DNA from: Streptomyces luteogriseus
Lineage (GTDB): Bacteria > Actinomycetota > Actinomycetes > Streptomycetales > Streptomycetaceae
NCBI RefSeq assembly: GCF_014205055.1
Contig: NZ_JACHMS010000001.1
Coordinates: 7,902,501 to 7,966,500 of the forward strand
Direction of reading: 5' to 3'
DNA length: 64,000 nucleotides
This document shows positions 17,040 to 24,897 of this stretch, one piece after another. The notes beneath the pieces were generated by a model, which saw only the letters and a program-made list of their open reading frames with translations, searched no databases and was not told where the DNA came from. The number at the start of each line of letters is the position of its first letter. Within the stretch, counting starts at the first letter, position 1. Position numbers and translations under genes: made by a program.

Positions 17040-17072
17040 CGGGCCCGTCGCGCCCAGGCGCCGACGGGCCCG
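17040..17072 (+). terminator. Hairpin after the DUF6069 gene
   Basis: CGGGCCCGTCG (17040-17050) pairs with CGACGGGCCCG (17062-17072), and an inner CGCC/GGCG can extend the stem around a small loop with one bulge. It starts 28 bp after the stop and separates this gene from the hydrogenase locus. Confidence 0.5.
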
Positions 17073-17240
17073 TCGCTGTCCGCCACGCCCCGATCCGGGC
17101 GAACCGACCCGAGTCACCCGGCCACGGCCTCGGAGCCACCCCGAACGGCCCAATCCCACTGCGCCGGAGGAGGCGACCGTGGATGACCGGTGTGACCGTG
17201 GTGGAAGGAATGCGCGTGCACACGGTGACGAGGAGGCACG

Positions 17241-18857
17241 ATGGCGGAGGCACTGGCCGACGGCGGCACGAAGAGCGCTGCCCAGAAGGGCGGCCCAGGC
17301 CCGTCCCCGGGCGACTTCGAGCAGCTCGGCGCCGTCGCCGACGCCGTCCTCTACGAGGGCTACCTCCTGTACCCCTACCGCCGGTCCTCCACCAAGAACC
17401 GTGTCCGCTGGCAGTTCGGCGTGTTGTTCCCCCGGGACTGGGTGGAGGCGGACGGCCCCGTCACTCCCGGTGTCTCAGGCTCCGCCGACTCCTGGTACCA
17501 GCAGACCGAGTGTCTGCTGCGGGTCGGGCGGCCGGACAGCGCCCGCGTACGCGTGCGGGTCCGCTACCTCCAGATGCAGCGCAAGCAGGTGGAGGAAGCA
17601 GGCCGGCCCGTCGAGTCGCTGCACGGCGACGACGGCACGGTGCATCTGACCTTCGACGAGGCCCTGCCGCGCGAGTACGAGATCGAGGCCCCGCTAGGAG
17701 AACTCCTCCGGGGCGGACGCACCGTCGCGGTGGGCGCCGAGGCAGGGGAGGACGTCGAACATCTGCCCGATGACGCCGGACGGGTGGTGCGCAGCCGTGA
17801 GGAGATCCGGGCCGAGACCACCGTCACCGCCGAGCGGCTCTCCGACGGCCTCTGCCGGATCCGCGTACGGACCACGAACACCGCGCCCGCCCCGCCGCCG
17901 CGCACCTTCCGGGACGAGGCACTGCGCCGGGCCCTCATCGCCACCCACACCCTCCTCGGCGGAGACGGGGTGGAGTTCGTCTCGTTGATCGATCCGCCGG
18001 CGGACCTGGCAGCACCCGTGCGTGCGTGCCGCAACGAGTTCACCTTCCCCGTGCTCGGCGGCGAGTCCGGCGACACCGGATCCGTCGTGCTGTCCGCGCC
18101 GATCATCCTGCCCGACCACCCCCAGGTGGCCCCCGAAAGCCCGGGCGACCTGCACGACGCCGCGGAGATCGACGAGATCCTCACGCTGCGCACGATGCTG
18201 CTGACCGACGAGGAGAAGCGCGAGGCGCGGGCCACCGACCCACGGGCGGCGGCGATCCTCGACCGGGTCGACACCATGCCGCAGGAGGTCTTCGAACGGC
18301 TCCACGGCGCCGTCCGTTCCCTGACACCGGCCGCCCGGCCGGCGCCCGCCGAGCGGGTGCCGGGTGCTGTCGGCTCTGCGGCACCGGCCGTCCCCGCCGT
18401 GGTGTCCGCCGACCGGCTGCCGGGCGCTGCACCGTTCACCCCCATGGCATCCGCCGACCGGCCCGCCTGGTGGCAGGAGGGTGCCGACGACGGTCTCTCC
18501 CCGACCACCGACACCGTGCTCGTCGACGGCGTCCGGCTCGGCGGCGGCAGCCGCGTACGGCTCCGCCCCCGCAGACGCGGCGCCGACGCCCAGGACATGT
18601 TCCTGGCCGGACGGACCGCCGAGGTCGCCGCCGTCTTCCACGACGTGGACGGCAGCGTCCACCTCGCCGTCACCCTCGACGACGACCCGGCCGCCGAACT
18701 GAACAACTGGTACGGCCGCTTCCACTACTTCCGGCCCGACGAACTCGAACCCCTCGAGCCCGCCGGATCCCCGGACGAGCCGTCGGCACCGGCTCCCGCC
18801 GCAGCTCCTGCGCGGCACACGTCCGACTCCGAGACCCCCGCAGCGGAGGCCGAGTGA
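17241..18857 (+). CDS. Hydrogenase-locus protein of unknown function
   Basis: 538 residues, first gene of the plus-strand hydrogenase arm; GAGGAGG precedes the ATG and its TGA is one base before the hhyS ATG, so the two are coupled. No catalytic motif is evident. Residues about 25-330 look like a globular alpha/beta protein (GYLLYPYRRSSTKNRVRWQF, later PIILPDHPQVAPESPGDLHD); a Pro/Ala linker (about 365-410) leads to a second small domain (about 430-510, VLVDGVRLGGGSRVRLRPR) ending WYGRFHYFRPDELEPLEP, and then an Ala/Pro/Ser tail. There is no signal peptide, membrane segment or Cys cluster. I do not recognise the family. Its position suggests assembly or control of the enzyme. Confidence 0.8.
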   Translation: MAEALADGGTKSAAQKGGPGPSPGDFEQLGAVADAVLYEGYLLYPYRRSSTKNRVRWQFGVLFPRDWVEADGPVTPGVSGSADSWYQQTECLLRVGRPDSARVRVRVRYLQMQRKQVEEAGRPVESLHGDDGTVHLTFDEALPREYEIEAPLGELLRGGRTVAVGAEAGEDVEHLPDDAGRVVRSREEIRAETTVTAERLSDGLCRIRVRTTNTAPAPPPRTFRDEALRRALIATHTLLGGDGVEFVSLIDPPADLAAPVRACRNEFTFPVLGGESGDTGSVVLSAPIILPDHPQVAPESPGDLHDAAEIDEILTLRTMLLTDEEKREARATDPRAAAILDRVDTMPQEVFERLHGAVRSLTPAARPAPAERVPGAVGSAAPAVPAVVSADRLPGAAPFTPMASADRPAWWQEGADDGLSPTTDTVLVDGVRLGGGSRVRLRPRRRGADAQDMFLAGRTAEVAAVFHDVDGSVHLAVTLDDDPAAELNNWYGRFHYFRPDELEPLEPAGSPDEPSAPAPAAAPARHTSDSETPAAEAE

Positions 18858-18858
18858 C

Positions 18859-19947
18859 ATGACCACCCACAGCAGCACCACCGAAGTCAGCAAGGAGCCC
18901 GAACGGTCCGAGGACCGCAAGGGCATAGACGAGATCACCATCCTCTGGATCTCCGAGGGCATGAGCTGCGACGGCGACACCGTCTCGCTCACCGCCGCCG
19001 ACCAGCCCTCCATCGAGGACCTGGTCCTCGGGCTGATCCCGGGCCTGCCGAAAGTGAACCTCGTCAACAAGGTGCTCTCGCCCAGCCTGGGCGGCGAGGA
19101 CTTCCTGGCGCCCTACCGGGCGGCCGTACGCGACGAACTGGGCCCGTTCATCCTCGTCATCGAGGGTTCGATCCCCAACCAGAACATCATCGAGGGCGAC
19201 GGCTACTGGACGTCCTTCGGCAACGACCCGGAGACCGGCGAGCCGCAGACCCTCAACTGGTGGATCGACCAACTGGCCCCCAAGGCCTGGGCGGTCGTCG
19301 CCGCCGGCACCTGCGCCACCTTCGGCGGCATCCACGCCATGTCCGGCAACCCGACGGGCTGCATGGGCCTGGCCGACTACCTGGGCTGGGACTACACCTC
19401 CCAGGCCGGGCTGCCGATCGTCAACGTGCCCGGCTGCCCGATTCAGCCCGAGAACTTCATGGAGACCCTGATCTGGGTCCTCTACCACGCGGCCGGCTCC
19501 GCACCCCCGCCGCCGCTGGACCACATGCTGCGCCCGCAGTGGCTGTTCGGGAAGACGGTCCACGAGGGCTGCGACCGCGGCTCGTACTACGAGCAGGCCA
19601 ACTTCGCAGCGGACTACAACTCACCCAAGTGCCTCGTGAAGACGGGCTGCTGGGGTCCGGTCGTCAACTGCAACGTGCCCAAGCGCGGCTGGATGGCCGG
19701 CATCGGCGGCTGCCCCAACGTGGGCGGCATCTGCATCGGCTGCACGATGCCCGGCTTCCCCGACGCGTTCATGCCGTTCATGGACGAGCCCCCGGGCAGC
19801 ACCCTGTCGTCCCTGGTCATCAAGCCGTACGGGGCCGTCGTCCGCCGACTGCGCGGCATGACCAACGAGCTGGTCAACCACGAGCCCAGGTGGCGCCACA
19901 ACAAGCGCAAGCTGACCAGCGGTTACGACCCGCACTGGCGCGCCTGA
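18859..19947 (+). CDS. hhyS: Group 1h (group 5) uptake [NiFe]-hydrogenase small subunit
   Basis: 362 residues. This subunit carries the iron-sulfur chain that moves electrons from the Ni-Fe site. GMSCDGDTVSL (Cys37, Asp40) replaces the usual CxxC of the proximal cluster, the 3Cys1Asp ligation established for actinobacterial-type hydrogenases. Further ligand regions are GTCATFGGI, NVPGCPIQPENF, the distal KTVHEGCDRGSYYEQANF, and CLVKTGCWGPVVNCN to GGCPNVGGICIGCTMPGFPD. No twin-arginine signal or membrane anchor is present, as expected for this cytoplasmic-side group. The upstream 538-aa gene ends one base before it, and the large subunit starts 61 bp after it. Confidence 0.96.
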   Translation: MTTHSSTTEVSKEPERSEDRKGIDEITILWISEGMSCDGDTVSLTAADQPSIEDLVLGLIPGLPKVNLVNKVLSPSLGGEDFLAPYRAAVRDELGPFILVIEGSIPNQNIIEGDGYWTSFGNDPETGEPQTLNWWIDQLAPKAWAVVAAGTCATFGGIHAMSGNPTGCMGLADYLGWDYTSQAGLPIVNVPGCPIQPENFMETLIWVLYHAAGSAPPPPLDHMLRPQWLFGKTVHEGCDRGSYYEQANFAADYNSPKCLVKTGCWGPVVNCNVPKRGWMAGIGGCPNVGGICIGCTMPGFPDAFMPFMDEPPGSTLSSLVIKPYGAVVRRLRGMTNELVNHEPRWRHNKRKLTSGYDPHWRA

Positions 19948-20008
19948 TGAACCCCACCGGGCACACCCCCCACCCCCACACCACCGACAGCGAGGGGCAG
20001 TACCGCAG

Positions 20009-21802
20009 ATGACCACCACCGAGGCCCGTCCCACGGACCGCAAACCGCCACAGCTCGTGGACATGTCCTGGGATCCGATCACACGGATCATCGGGAACCT
20101 GGGCATCTACACGAAGATCGACTTCGCCAACCGGGAAGTCGTCGAATGCCACAGCACCTCGTCGCTGTTCCGCGGCTACTCGGTGTTCATGAAGGGCAAG
20201 GACCCGCGCGACGCGGGCTTCATCACGTCCCGGATCTGCGGCATCTGCGGCGACAACCACACCACCTGCTCCGACTACGCCCAGCAGATGGCCTACGGCG
20301 TCAAGCCGCCCCCGCTGGCCGAGCACATCGTCAACCTCGGCGAGGCCGCCGAGTACATGTTCGACCACACGATCTTCCAGGACAACCTGGTCTTCGTGGA
20401 CTTCTGCGAGGCGATGGTCAAGGCCACCAACCCCGGTGTCCTGGCCCGCGCCGAACGCACCGAGGCGCCCCGCGGCGAGATCCACGGCTACCGGACCATC
20501 GCCGACATCATGAAGGCCTTCAACCCCTTCGAGGGCGAGGTCTACAAGGAGGCCCTGAAGGTCAGCCGGGTCACCCGCGAGATGTTCTGCCTCATGGAGG
20601 GGCGGCACGTCCACCCCTCCACGCTGTACCCGGGCGGCGTCGGCACGATGCCGCAGCCGACCGTCTTCACCGACTACCTCAGCCGCCTCATGAGGGTCAT
20701 CGACTTCGTGAAGAAGGCCGTCGCCATGAACGACGACGTCTTCGACTTCTTCTACGAGGCACTGCCCGGCTACGAGGAGGTCGGCCGCCGCCGCACCCTG
20801 CTGGGCTGCTGGGGGGCCTTCCAGGACCCCAAGGTCGTCGACTACCGCTACGAGACGATGAACACCTGGGGCAAGGCGATGTACGTCACCCCCGGGATCA
20901 TCGTCGACGGCGAGCTGGTCACCAACAACCTCGTCGACATCAACCTCGGCCTGCGCATCATGCTCGGCAGCTCCTACTACGAGGACTGGGTCAACGAGCA
21001 GCCCTTCGTCACCCACGACCCGCTGGGCAACCCCATCGACATGCGCCACCCGTGGAACCAGACCACCGTCCCGGTGCCGCAGAAGCGCGACTTCGACGAC
21101 AAGTACAGCTGGGTGATGAGCCCCCGCTGGTTCGACCAGCGCACCGGCGACCACCTCGCCCTCGACACCGGCGGCGGCCCCCTCGCCCGCCTGTGGTCGA
21201 CGGCGCTCAGCGGCCTGGTCGACACCCCGTACATCAAGGCCACCGGCCACAGTGTGCGCATCTCCCTGCCCAAGGGCGATTCCTTGCCGGAGACCACCCT
21301 GGAGTGGCGCATCCCGCAGTGGAGCAACACCATCGAACGCGACCGCGCCCGGCCGTACTTCGTCGCCTACGCGGCCGCCATGGCCCTGCAGTTCCTCGAA
21401 GAGGCCATGGGCATGGTGCGCGCGGGCGAGACCAAGGTGTTCGAGAACTACGAGGTGCCCGACGAGGCGATCGGCTGCGGCTTCCACGAAGCGGTGCGCG
21501 GCGTCCTCTCCCACCACCTGGTGATCAAGGACAAGAAGATCGCCAACTACCACCCGTACCCGCCCACCCCGTGGAACGCCAGCCCCCGCGACAAGTTCGG
21601 CACCCCCGGACCGTACGAGGACGCCGTCCAGGGCCAGCCCATCTTCGAGGAGAACGGGCCGGACGACTTCAAGGGCGTCGACATCATGCGCACGGTCCGC
21701 AGCTTCGACCCCTGTCTGCCGTGCGGTGTGCACATGTACGTCGGCAAGGGCAAGACGCTGACCACCCTGCACTCGCCGACGTACGGGGCGAACCATGGCT
21801 GA
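20009..21802 (+). CDS. hhyL: Group 1h (group 5) uptake [NiFe]-hydrogenase large subunit
   Basis: 597 residues holding the Ni-Fe(CN)2CO site that splits H2. The L1 motif SRICGICGDNHTTCS (about residues 74-88) and the C-terminal L2 motif DPCLPCGVHMYVGKG supply the four Cys ligands. A 22-residue tail follows the conserved His (VH/MYVG), so the precursor needs proteolytic maturation, which the protease at 29445-30032 could do. The N-terminal DPITRIIGNLGIYTKIDF is typical of the family. The group shows high affinity and oxygen tolerance and oxidises atmospheric H2 in streptomycetes and mycobacteria. The stop overlaps the next gene by eight bases. Confidence 0.97.
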   Translation: MTTTEARPTDRKPPQLVDMSWDPITRIIGNLGIYTKIDFANREVVECHSTSSLFRGYSVFMKGKDPRDAGFITSRICGICGDNHTTCSDYAQQMAYGVKPPPLAEHIVNLGEAAEYMFDHTIFQDNLVFVDFCEAMVKATNPGVLARAERTEAPRGEIHGYRTIADIMKAFNPFEGEVYKEALKVSRVTREMFCLMEGRHVHPSTLYPGGVGTMPQPTVFTDYLSRLMRVIDFVKKAVAMNDDVFDFFYEALPGYEEVGRRRTLLGCWGAFQDPKVVDYRYETMNTWGKAMYVTPGIIVDGELVTNNLVDINLGLRIMLGSSYYEDWVNEQPFVTHDPLGNPIDMRHPWNQTTVPVPQKRDFDDKYSWVMSPRWFDQRTGDHLALDTGGGPLARLWSTALSGLVDTPYIKATGHSVRISLPKGDSLPETTLEWRIPQWSNTIERDRARPYFVAYAAAMALQFLEEAMGMVRAGETKVFENYEVPDEAIGCGFHEAVRGVLSHHLVIKDKKIANYHPYPPTPWNASPRDKFGTPGPYEDAVQGQPIFEENGPDDFKGVDIMRTVRSFDPCLPCGVHMYVGKGKTLTTLHSPTYGANHG

Positions 21803-22346
21803 GGCCACCACGGCACGGCTGGCGGACCCGGACGTCGAGGCCCGGCTCGCCCGGCTCGACCAGGCGCTGGACAGCCTCGAGTCCGCCCCCGGCCCCACGA
21901 CCCGCACCGCGACCGAGGCGGTGGCCCTGCTGACCGAGGTCTACGGCGAGGCCCTGGCCCGCGTCCTGGACCGGGCGGACGAGCAGCTGGCCGAACGCCT
22001 GGCCGAGGACGAGCTCCTGGGGCACCTGCTGGTGCTGCACGACATCCACCCCGAGCCCGCCGAACGCCGGGCGGCCCGCGCGGTCGAACGGCTGCGGCCC
22101 GCCGTGCAGGAACGCGGCGGCGACGTGGAGTGGGCCGGCGTGGAGGGGCAGGTCGCCCGGGTCCGTCTGACCACGGGCGGCGGCGGATGCGGGTCCGGCT
22201 GCGGCGGCGGAGGTGACGAGGTCACCGACGCGGTCCGCGCGGCGGTGCTCGCCGCGGCGCCCGAGCTGACCGCGGTGGAGCCCCTGACCGAGACGGCCCC
22301 CGCCTTCGTCCCGCTGACCACGCTGACGCACCGGAGCGCCCCGTGA
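21795..22346 (+). CDS. NifU-like Fe-S protein of the hydrogenase locus
   Basis: 183 residues, overlapping hhyL by eight bases. The N-terminal 100 residues are helical (ALDSLESAPGPTTRTATEAV, LLGHLLVLHDIHPEP). The C-terminal part, about 105-165, resembles the NifU C-terminal domain: RLRPAVQERGGDVEW, then GGGCGSGCGGGGDEVTDAV. The usual CPxC cluster site is CGSGC here, in a run of glycines. NifU domains carry a labile [4Fe-4S] cluster. Tight coupling to hhyL suggests cluster delivery to HhyS or electron transfer. Mycobacterial work links Fe-S proteins (HucE/HhyE) to electron relay from such hydrogenases; whether this is the counterpart I cannot tell. Confidence 0.75.
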   Translation: MAEATTARLADPDVEARLARLDQALDSLESAPGPTTRTATEAVALLTEVYGEALARVLDRADEQLAERLAEDELLGHLLVLHDIHPEPAERRAARAVERLRPAVQERGGDVEWAGVEGQVARVRLTTGGGGCGSGCGGGGDEVTDAVRAAVLAAAPELTAVEPLTETAPAFVPLTTLTHRSAP

Positions 22347-22939
22347 CCACCGACGGGGCCCTGGCCCGCCTCATCCGCTCCTCGGCCGACCGCACGGCGG
22401 TGGCCGAGCGGGAGGTGTGCGACCTGTGCGCCGCGCCCGTCGCCGACGAGCACGCCCACCTGTACGACACCGGCCAGCAGGAGGTGCGCTGCGCCTGCGG
22501 CCCCTGCTCGGTGCTGTTCGCCGACGCGGCGGCGAGGGACGGCCAGTACCGGCTCGTGCCCCGGCGCCGGCTCCGGCTGCCCAAGGTCGACACGGCCGTC
22601 CTGGGCGTACCCGTCGGCCTGGTCTTCTTCGTGCCCCGGGCGGACGGCACCGTCACCGCCGAGGGCCCGAGCCCCGCGGGAGCCATGCGGTGGGAGGTGG
22701 ACACGGCGGCCTGGCAGCAGCTGGCCGGGACGTGTTCACAGCTCGCAACCGTGGAACCCGACGTGGAGGCGCTCCTGGTGAACACCGTCCACGGCCTCGA
22801 TGAGCACTGGATCGTGCCGATCGACGACTGCTACCGGATGATCGCCGTCGTACGCCGGGAGTGGCGCGGCATGTCCGGCGGCGGCCGGATCTGGCCGGCC
22901 GTCGAGCAGTTCTTCCAGGACCTCACCGAGCGGCCATAG
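22343..22939 (+). CDS. DUF5947 family protein with Cys pairs
   Basis: 198 residues, overlapping the preceding gene by four bases (GTGA). The N-terminal third has a CDLC pair and a CACGPC group (about residues 26-55), a likely zinc- or iron-binding knuckle. The remainder is DUF5947-like: KVDTAVLGVPVGLVFFVPRA, WEVDTAAWQQLAGTC, and HWIVPIDDCYRMIAVVRREW then GGGRIWPAVEQFF. The function is unknown. Translational coupling to hhyL and the NifU-like gene indicates a role tied to the enzyme rather than to general metabolism. Confidence 0.75.
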   Translation: MTTDGALARLIRSSADRTAVAEREVCDLCAAPVADEHAHLYDTGQQEVRCACGPCSVLFADAAARDGQYRLVPRRRLRLPKVDTAVLGVPVGLVFFVPRADGTVTAEGPSPAGAMRWEVDTAAWQQLAGTCSQLATVEPDVEALLVNTVHGLDEHWIVPIDDCYRMIAVVRREWRGMSGGGRIWPAVEQFFQDLTERP

Positions 22940-22980
22940 CCACGCACTCCGCAGGTCGGAGGCGAGGAAGGAGAGCACCC

Positions 22981-23187
22981 ATGGGCAACATCAGAGTGGG
23001 CCGGCCCCAGGCGAAGCCCGACACGCCCGGGCACATCGCCGGGATGCACCAGGGCAACAAGGGACCGCGCGAGCGGCAGAAGGGGCACCACGCGGACGGC
23101 ACCGCCGACGCGCGCCGCTCCACGGGGATCCACTGGAAGCGGCATGACGCCCTCGCCGAGACCATGCCGAACATCTCGCCGGGATGA
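22981..23187 (+). CDS. Small hydrophilic hydrogenase-locus protein
   Basis: 68 residues, very polar and rich in Gly, Lys, Arg and His: PGHIAGMHQGNKGPRERQKG and STGIHWKRHDAL. GAGGAAGGAGAG precedes ATG 22981, an excellent ribosome site, which argues for a real gene despite its size. It contains five histidines but no clear motif. Function unknown. It lies in the same direction between the DUF5947 gene and hypA, so it is probably cotranscribed. Confidence 0.6.
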   Translation: MGNIRVGRPQAKPDTPGHIAGMHQGNKGPRERQKGHHADGTADARRSTGIHWKRHDALAETMPNISPG

Positions 23188-23221
23188 ACATCGTGATGCG
23201 AACGAGCAGGGAGTCGCCGCA

Positions 23222-23413
23222 ATGAAACGAGCACGCAGAACCGTCATGCGCAGGCGGGGCGGGATGAGCGGGCAGCGGGTGCTGAAGACCGAGGCCGTCC
23301 TGGTGGGCGGCGCGGCCCTGGCCCTGCTCGCCTGGGAGTGGCCCAGCCTGAGGCGCGAGATGCGGATCTGGCGGATGGCGGGCGGGTTCCGCGCCGGCCA
23401 CCGCTACCCGTGA
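23222..23413 (+). CDS. DUF6893-like tiny membrane protein
   Basis: 63 residues from ATG 23222; a shorter form from about residue 22 is possible. After a basic segment (MKRARRTVMRRRG) comes one hydrophobic stretch, AVLVGGAALALLAWEWPSLR, and a basic tail REMRIWRMAGGF. This resembles the short DUF6893 proteins of actinomycetes. It could anchor the hydrogenase near the membrane, but that is only inferred from position. The upstream ribosome site (CAGGGAG) is acceptable. Confidence 0.5.
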   Translation: MKRARRTVMRRRGGMSGQRVLKTEAVLVGGAALALLAWEWPSLRREMRIWRMAGGFRAGHRYP

Positions 23414-23420
23414 GCCGGCC

Positions 23421-23771
23421 GTGCACGAACTGTCGATCGCGACCGCGATCATCGAGCGGGCCGACGAGCTGGCCCGGGCGGACGGGACGGACGCCGTCTC
23501 GAAGGTGACCGTCCGGGTCGGCGAGCTGGCGGGCGTCGTCCCCGACGCCCTCGGTTTCGCCTTCGAGGTGGCCCGCGACGGCACCGCCCTCGCGGGGGCG
23601 CACCTCGTCGTCGAGCAGATCCCCGCGCAGGCCTGGTGCGGCCCGTGCGCCGAGGAGTTCCCGGTGGGCATGCCCCCGTTCTTCTGGTGCCCGCGCTGCG
23701 ACCAGCCCTCCAGCGACCTGCGCAGCGGCCGTGAACTGGAGATCACCGGGATCGAGCCGGTCCCGGCATAG
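23421..23771 (+). CDS. hypA: Hydrogenase nickel-incorporation protein HypA
   Basis: 116 residues, the family's usual length. The N-terminus MHELSIATAIIERA supplies the His2/Glu3 nickel ligands. The zinc site is CGPC (about 73-76) plus CPRC (about 92-95). The GTG start is fixed because the nickel ligands must be residues 2-3. With HypB it delivers nickel to the HhyL precursor. It is the last gene of the plus-strand arm and its stop codon is the first base of the strong bidirectional hairpin. Confidence 0.95.
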   Translation: MHELSIATAIIERADELARADGTDAVSKVTVRVGELAGVVPDALGFAFEVARDGTALAGAHLVVEQIPAQAWCGPCAEEFPVGMPPFFWCPRCDQPSSDLRSGRELEITGIEPVPA

Positions 23772-23820
23772 ACAGGAGAAGGGGCCCCGCCGATCCGTCG
23801 GCGGGGCCCCTTCTCCTGTC
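23771..23820. terminator. Perfect 23-bp bidirectional terminator hairpin
   Basis: Bases 23771-23793 are exactly complementary to 23798-23820 with a 4-nt loop TCCG. The hairpin sits between the convergent hypA and hypE genes, whose stops are at 23771 and 23827. Its G/C-rich core with A/G-rich base and mirrored position mean it can stop transcription from both sides. Confidence 0.9.
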
Positions 23821-23826
23821 CGGCGG

Positions 23827-24897
23827 TCAGCAGATGCGCGGCAGCTGCTCCCCGAGCGGCAGGTCCACCACCCGCGTGCCGCCGAGTCCGGTGGCGACCA
23901 CCACCATCCCCGGATGCTCGGCGACGCACTCGCCGATCCGTGTCGCCCCGGCACCCTGCGGATGGGCCCGCATCGCCGCCAGCACCTCCTCCGCCTCCGA
24001 CGGCGGCACGAAGGCGACCAGCCGCCCCTCGTTGGCGACGTACAGCGGATCGAGCCCGAGGAACCCGCAGGCGTTCGCCACCGCGTCCGGCACCGGAATC
24101 GCCCGCTCCTGGAGCCGGACACCGGTCCCGGAGGCGCGGGCGATCTCGTTCAGGGACGCGCCCAGGCCGCCCCTGGTGGGGTCGCGCAGCACATGGACGT
24201 CCGGAGTGACGGCCAGCATCGCCGCCACGAGACCGGCCAGCGGCGCCGTGTCGCTGGCGACCTCCACCCCGAACTCCAGCCCTTCCCGCACGCTCATGAT
24301 GGCCACGCCGTGCAGTCCGATCGGGCCGCTGATGATGACCGCGTCCCCGGGCCGGGCACGCTGGGGCCGGATGTCCACCCCGGCGGGCACGAGCCCCACC
24401 CCGGCGGTGGTGACGTACACCCCGTCGCCGTGCCCGGACTCCACCACCTTGGTGTCACCCGTGGCGATCGTGACCCCGGCGGCCTCCGCGGCCGCCCCCA
24501 TCGAGCGGGCGATCCGTTCGACGACGCTCAGTTCCACGCCCTCCTCCAGGACGAAGGCGGCGGAGAGGTATGCGGGCACGGCACCGCTCATCGCGAGGTC
24601 GTTGACGGTGCCGTTGACCGCGAGGTCACCGAGGCAGCCGCCGGGGAAGAACAGCGGCCGGACCACGTAGGAGTCGGTGGAGAAGGCCAGCCGCGCGCCG
24701 CCCAGTTCGAGGACGGCGGAGTCGGCGAGCCCGGCCAGGGTGGCGTTGCCGTAGGCCGGGGTGAAGATCTGCTCCATCAGCTCCGCGGACAGCGCACCCC
24801 CGCCGCCGTGCCCCATGACCACCACCCCCTGGTCGCGCAGCGGGGCGGGGCAGGTCCAGTTGGCCGGGTCGACCACATCGGCGAGTCGCTCAGGCAA
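23827..24897 (-). CDS. hypE: Hydrogenase maturation factor HypE
   Basis: 356 residues of the AIR-synthase-like family. HypE dehydrates a thiocarboxamide on its own C-terminal Cys to make the cyanide ligands; the required end LPRIC is present. Other motifs are MGHGGGGALSAELMEQIFTP, FSTDSYVVRPLFFPGG, GDLAVNGTVNDLAMSGA and RDPTRGGLGASLNEIA. It overlaps the end of hypD by eight bases and is the last gene of the minus-strand arm. Confidence 0.96.
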   Translation of the reverse strand: MPERLADVVDPANWTCPAPLRDQGVVVMGHGGGGALSAELMEQIFTPAYGNATLAGLADSAVLELGGARLAFSTDSYVVRPLFFPGGCLGDLAVNGTVNDLAMSGAVPAYLSAAFVLEEGVELSVVERIARSMGAAAEAAGVTIATGDTKVVESGHGDGVYVTTAGVGLVPAGVDIRPQRARPGDAVIISGPIGLHGVAIMSVREGLEFGVEVASDTAPLAGLVAAMLAVTPDVHVLRDPTRGGLGASLNEIARASGTGVRLQERAIPVPDAVANACGFLGLDPLYVANEGRLVAFVPPSEAEEVLAAMRAHPQGAGATRIGECVAEHPGMVVVATGLGGTRVVDLPLGEQLPRIC

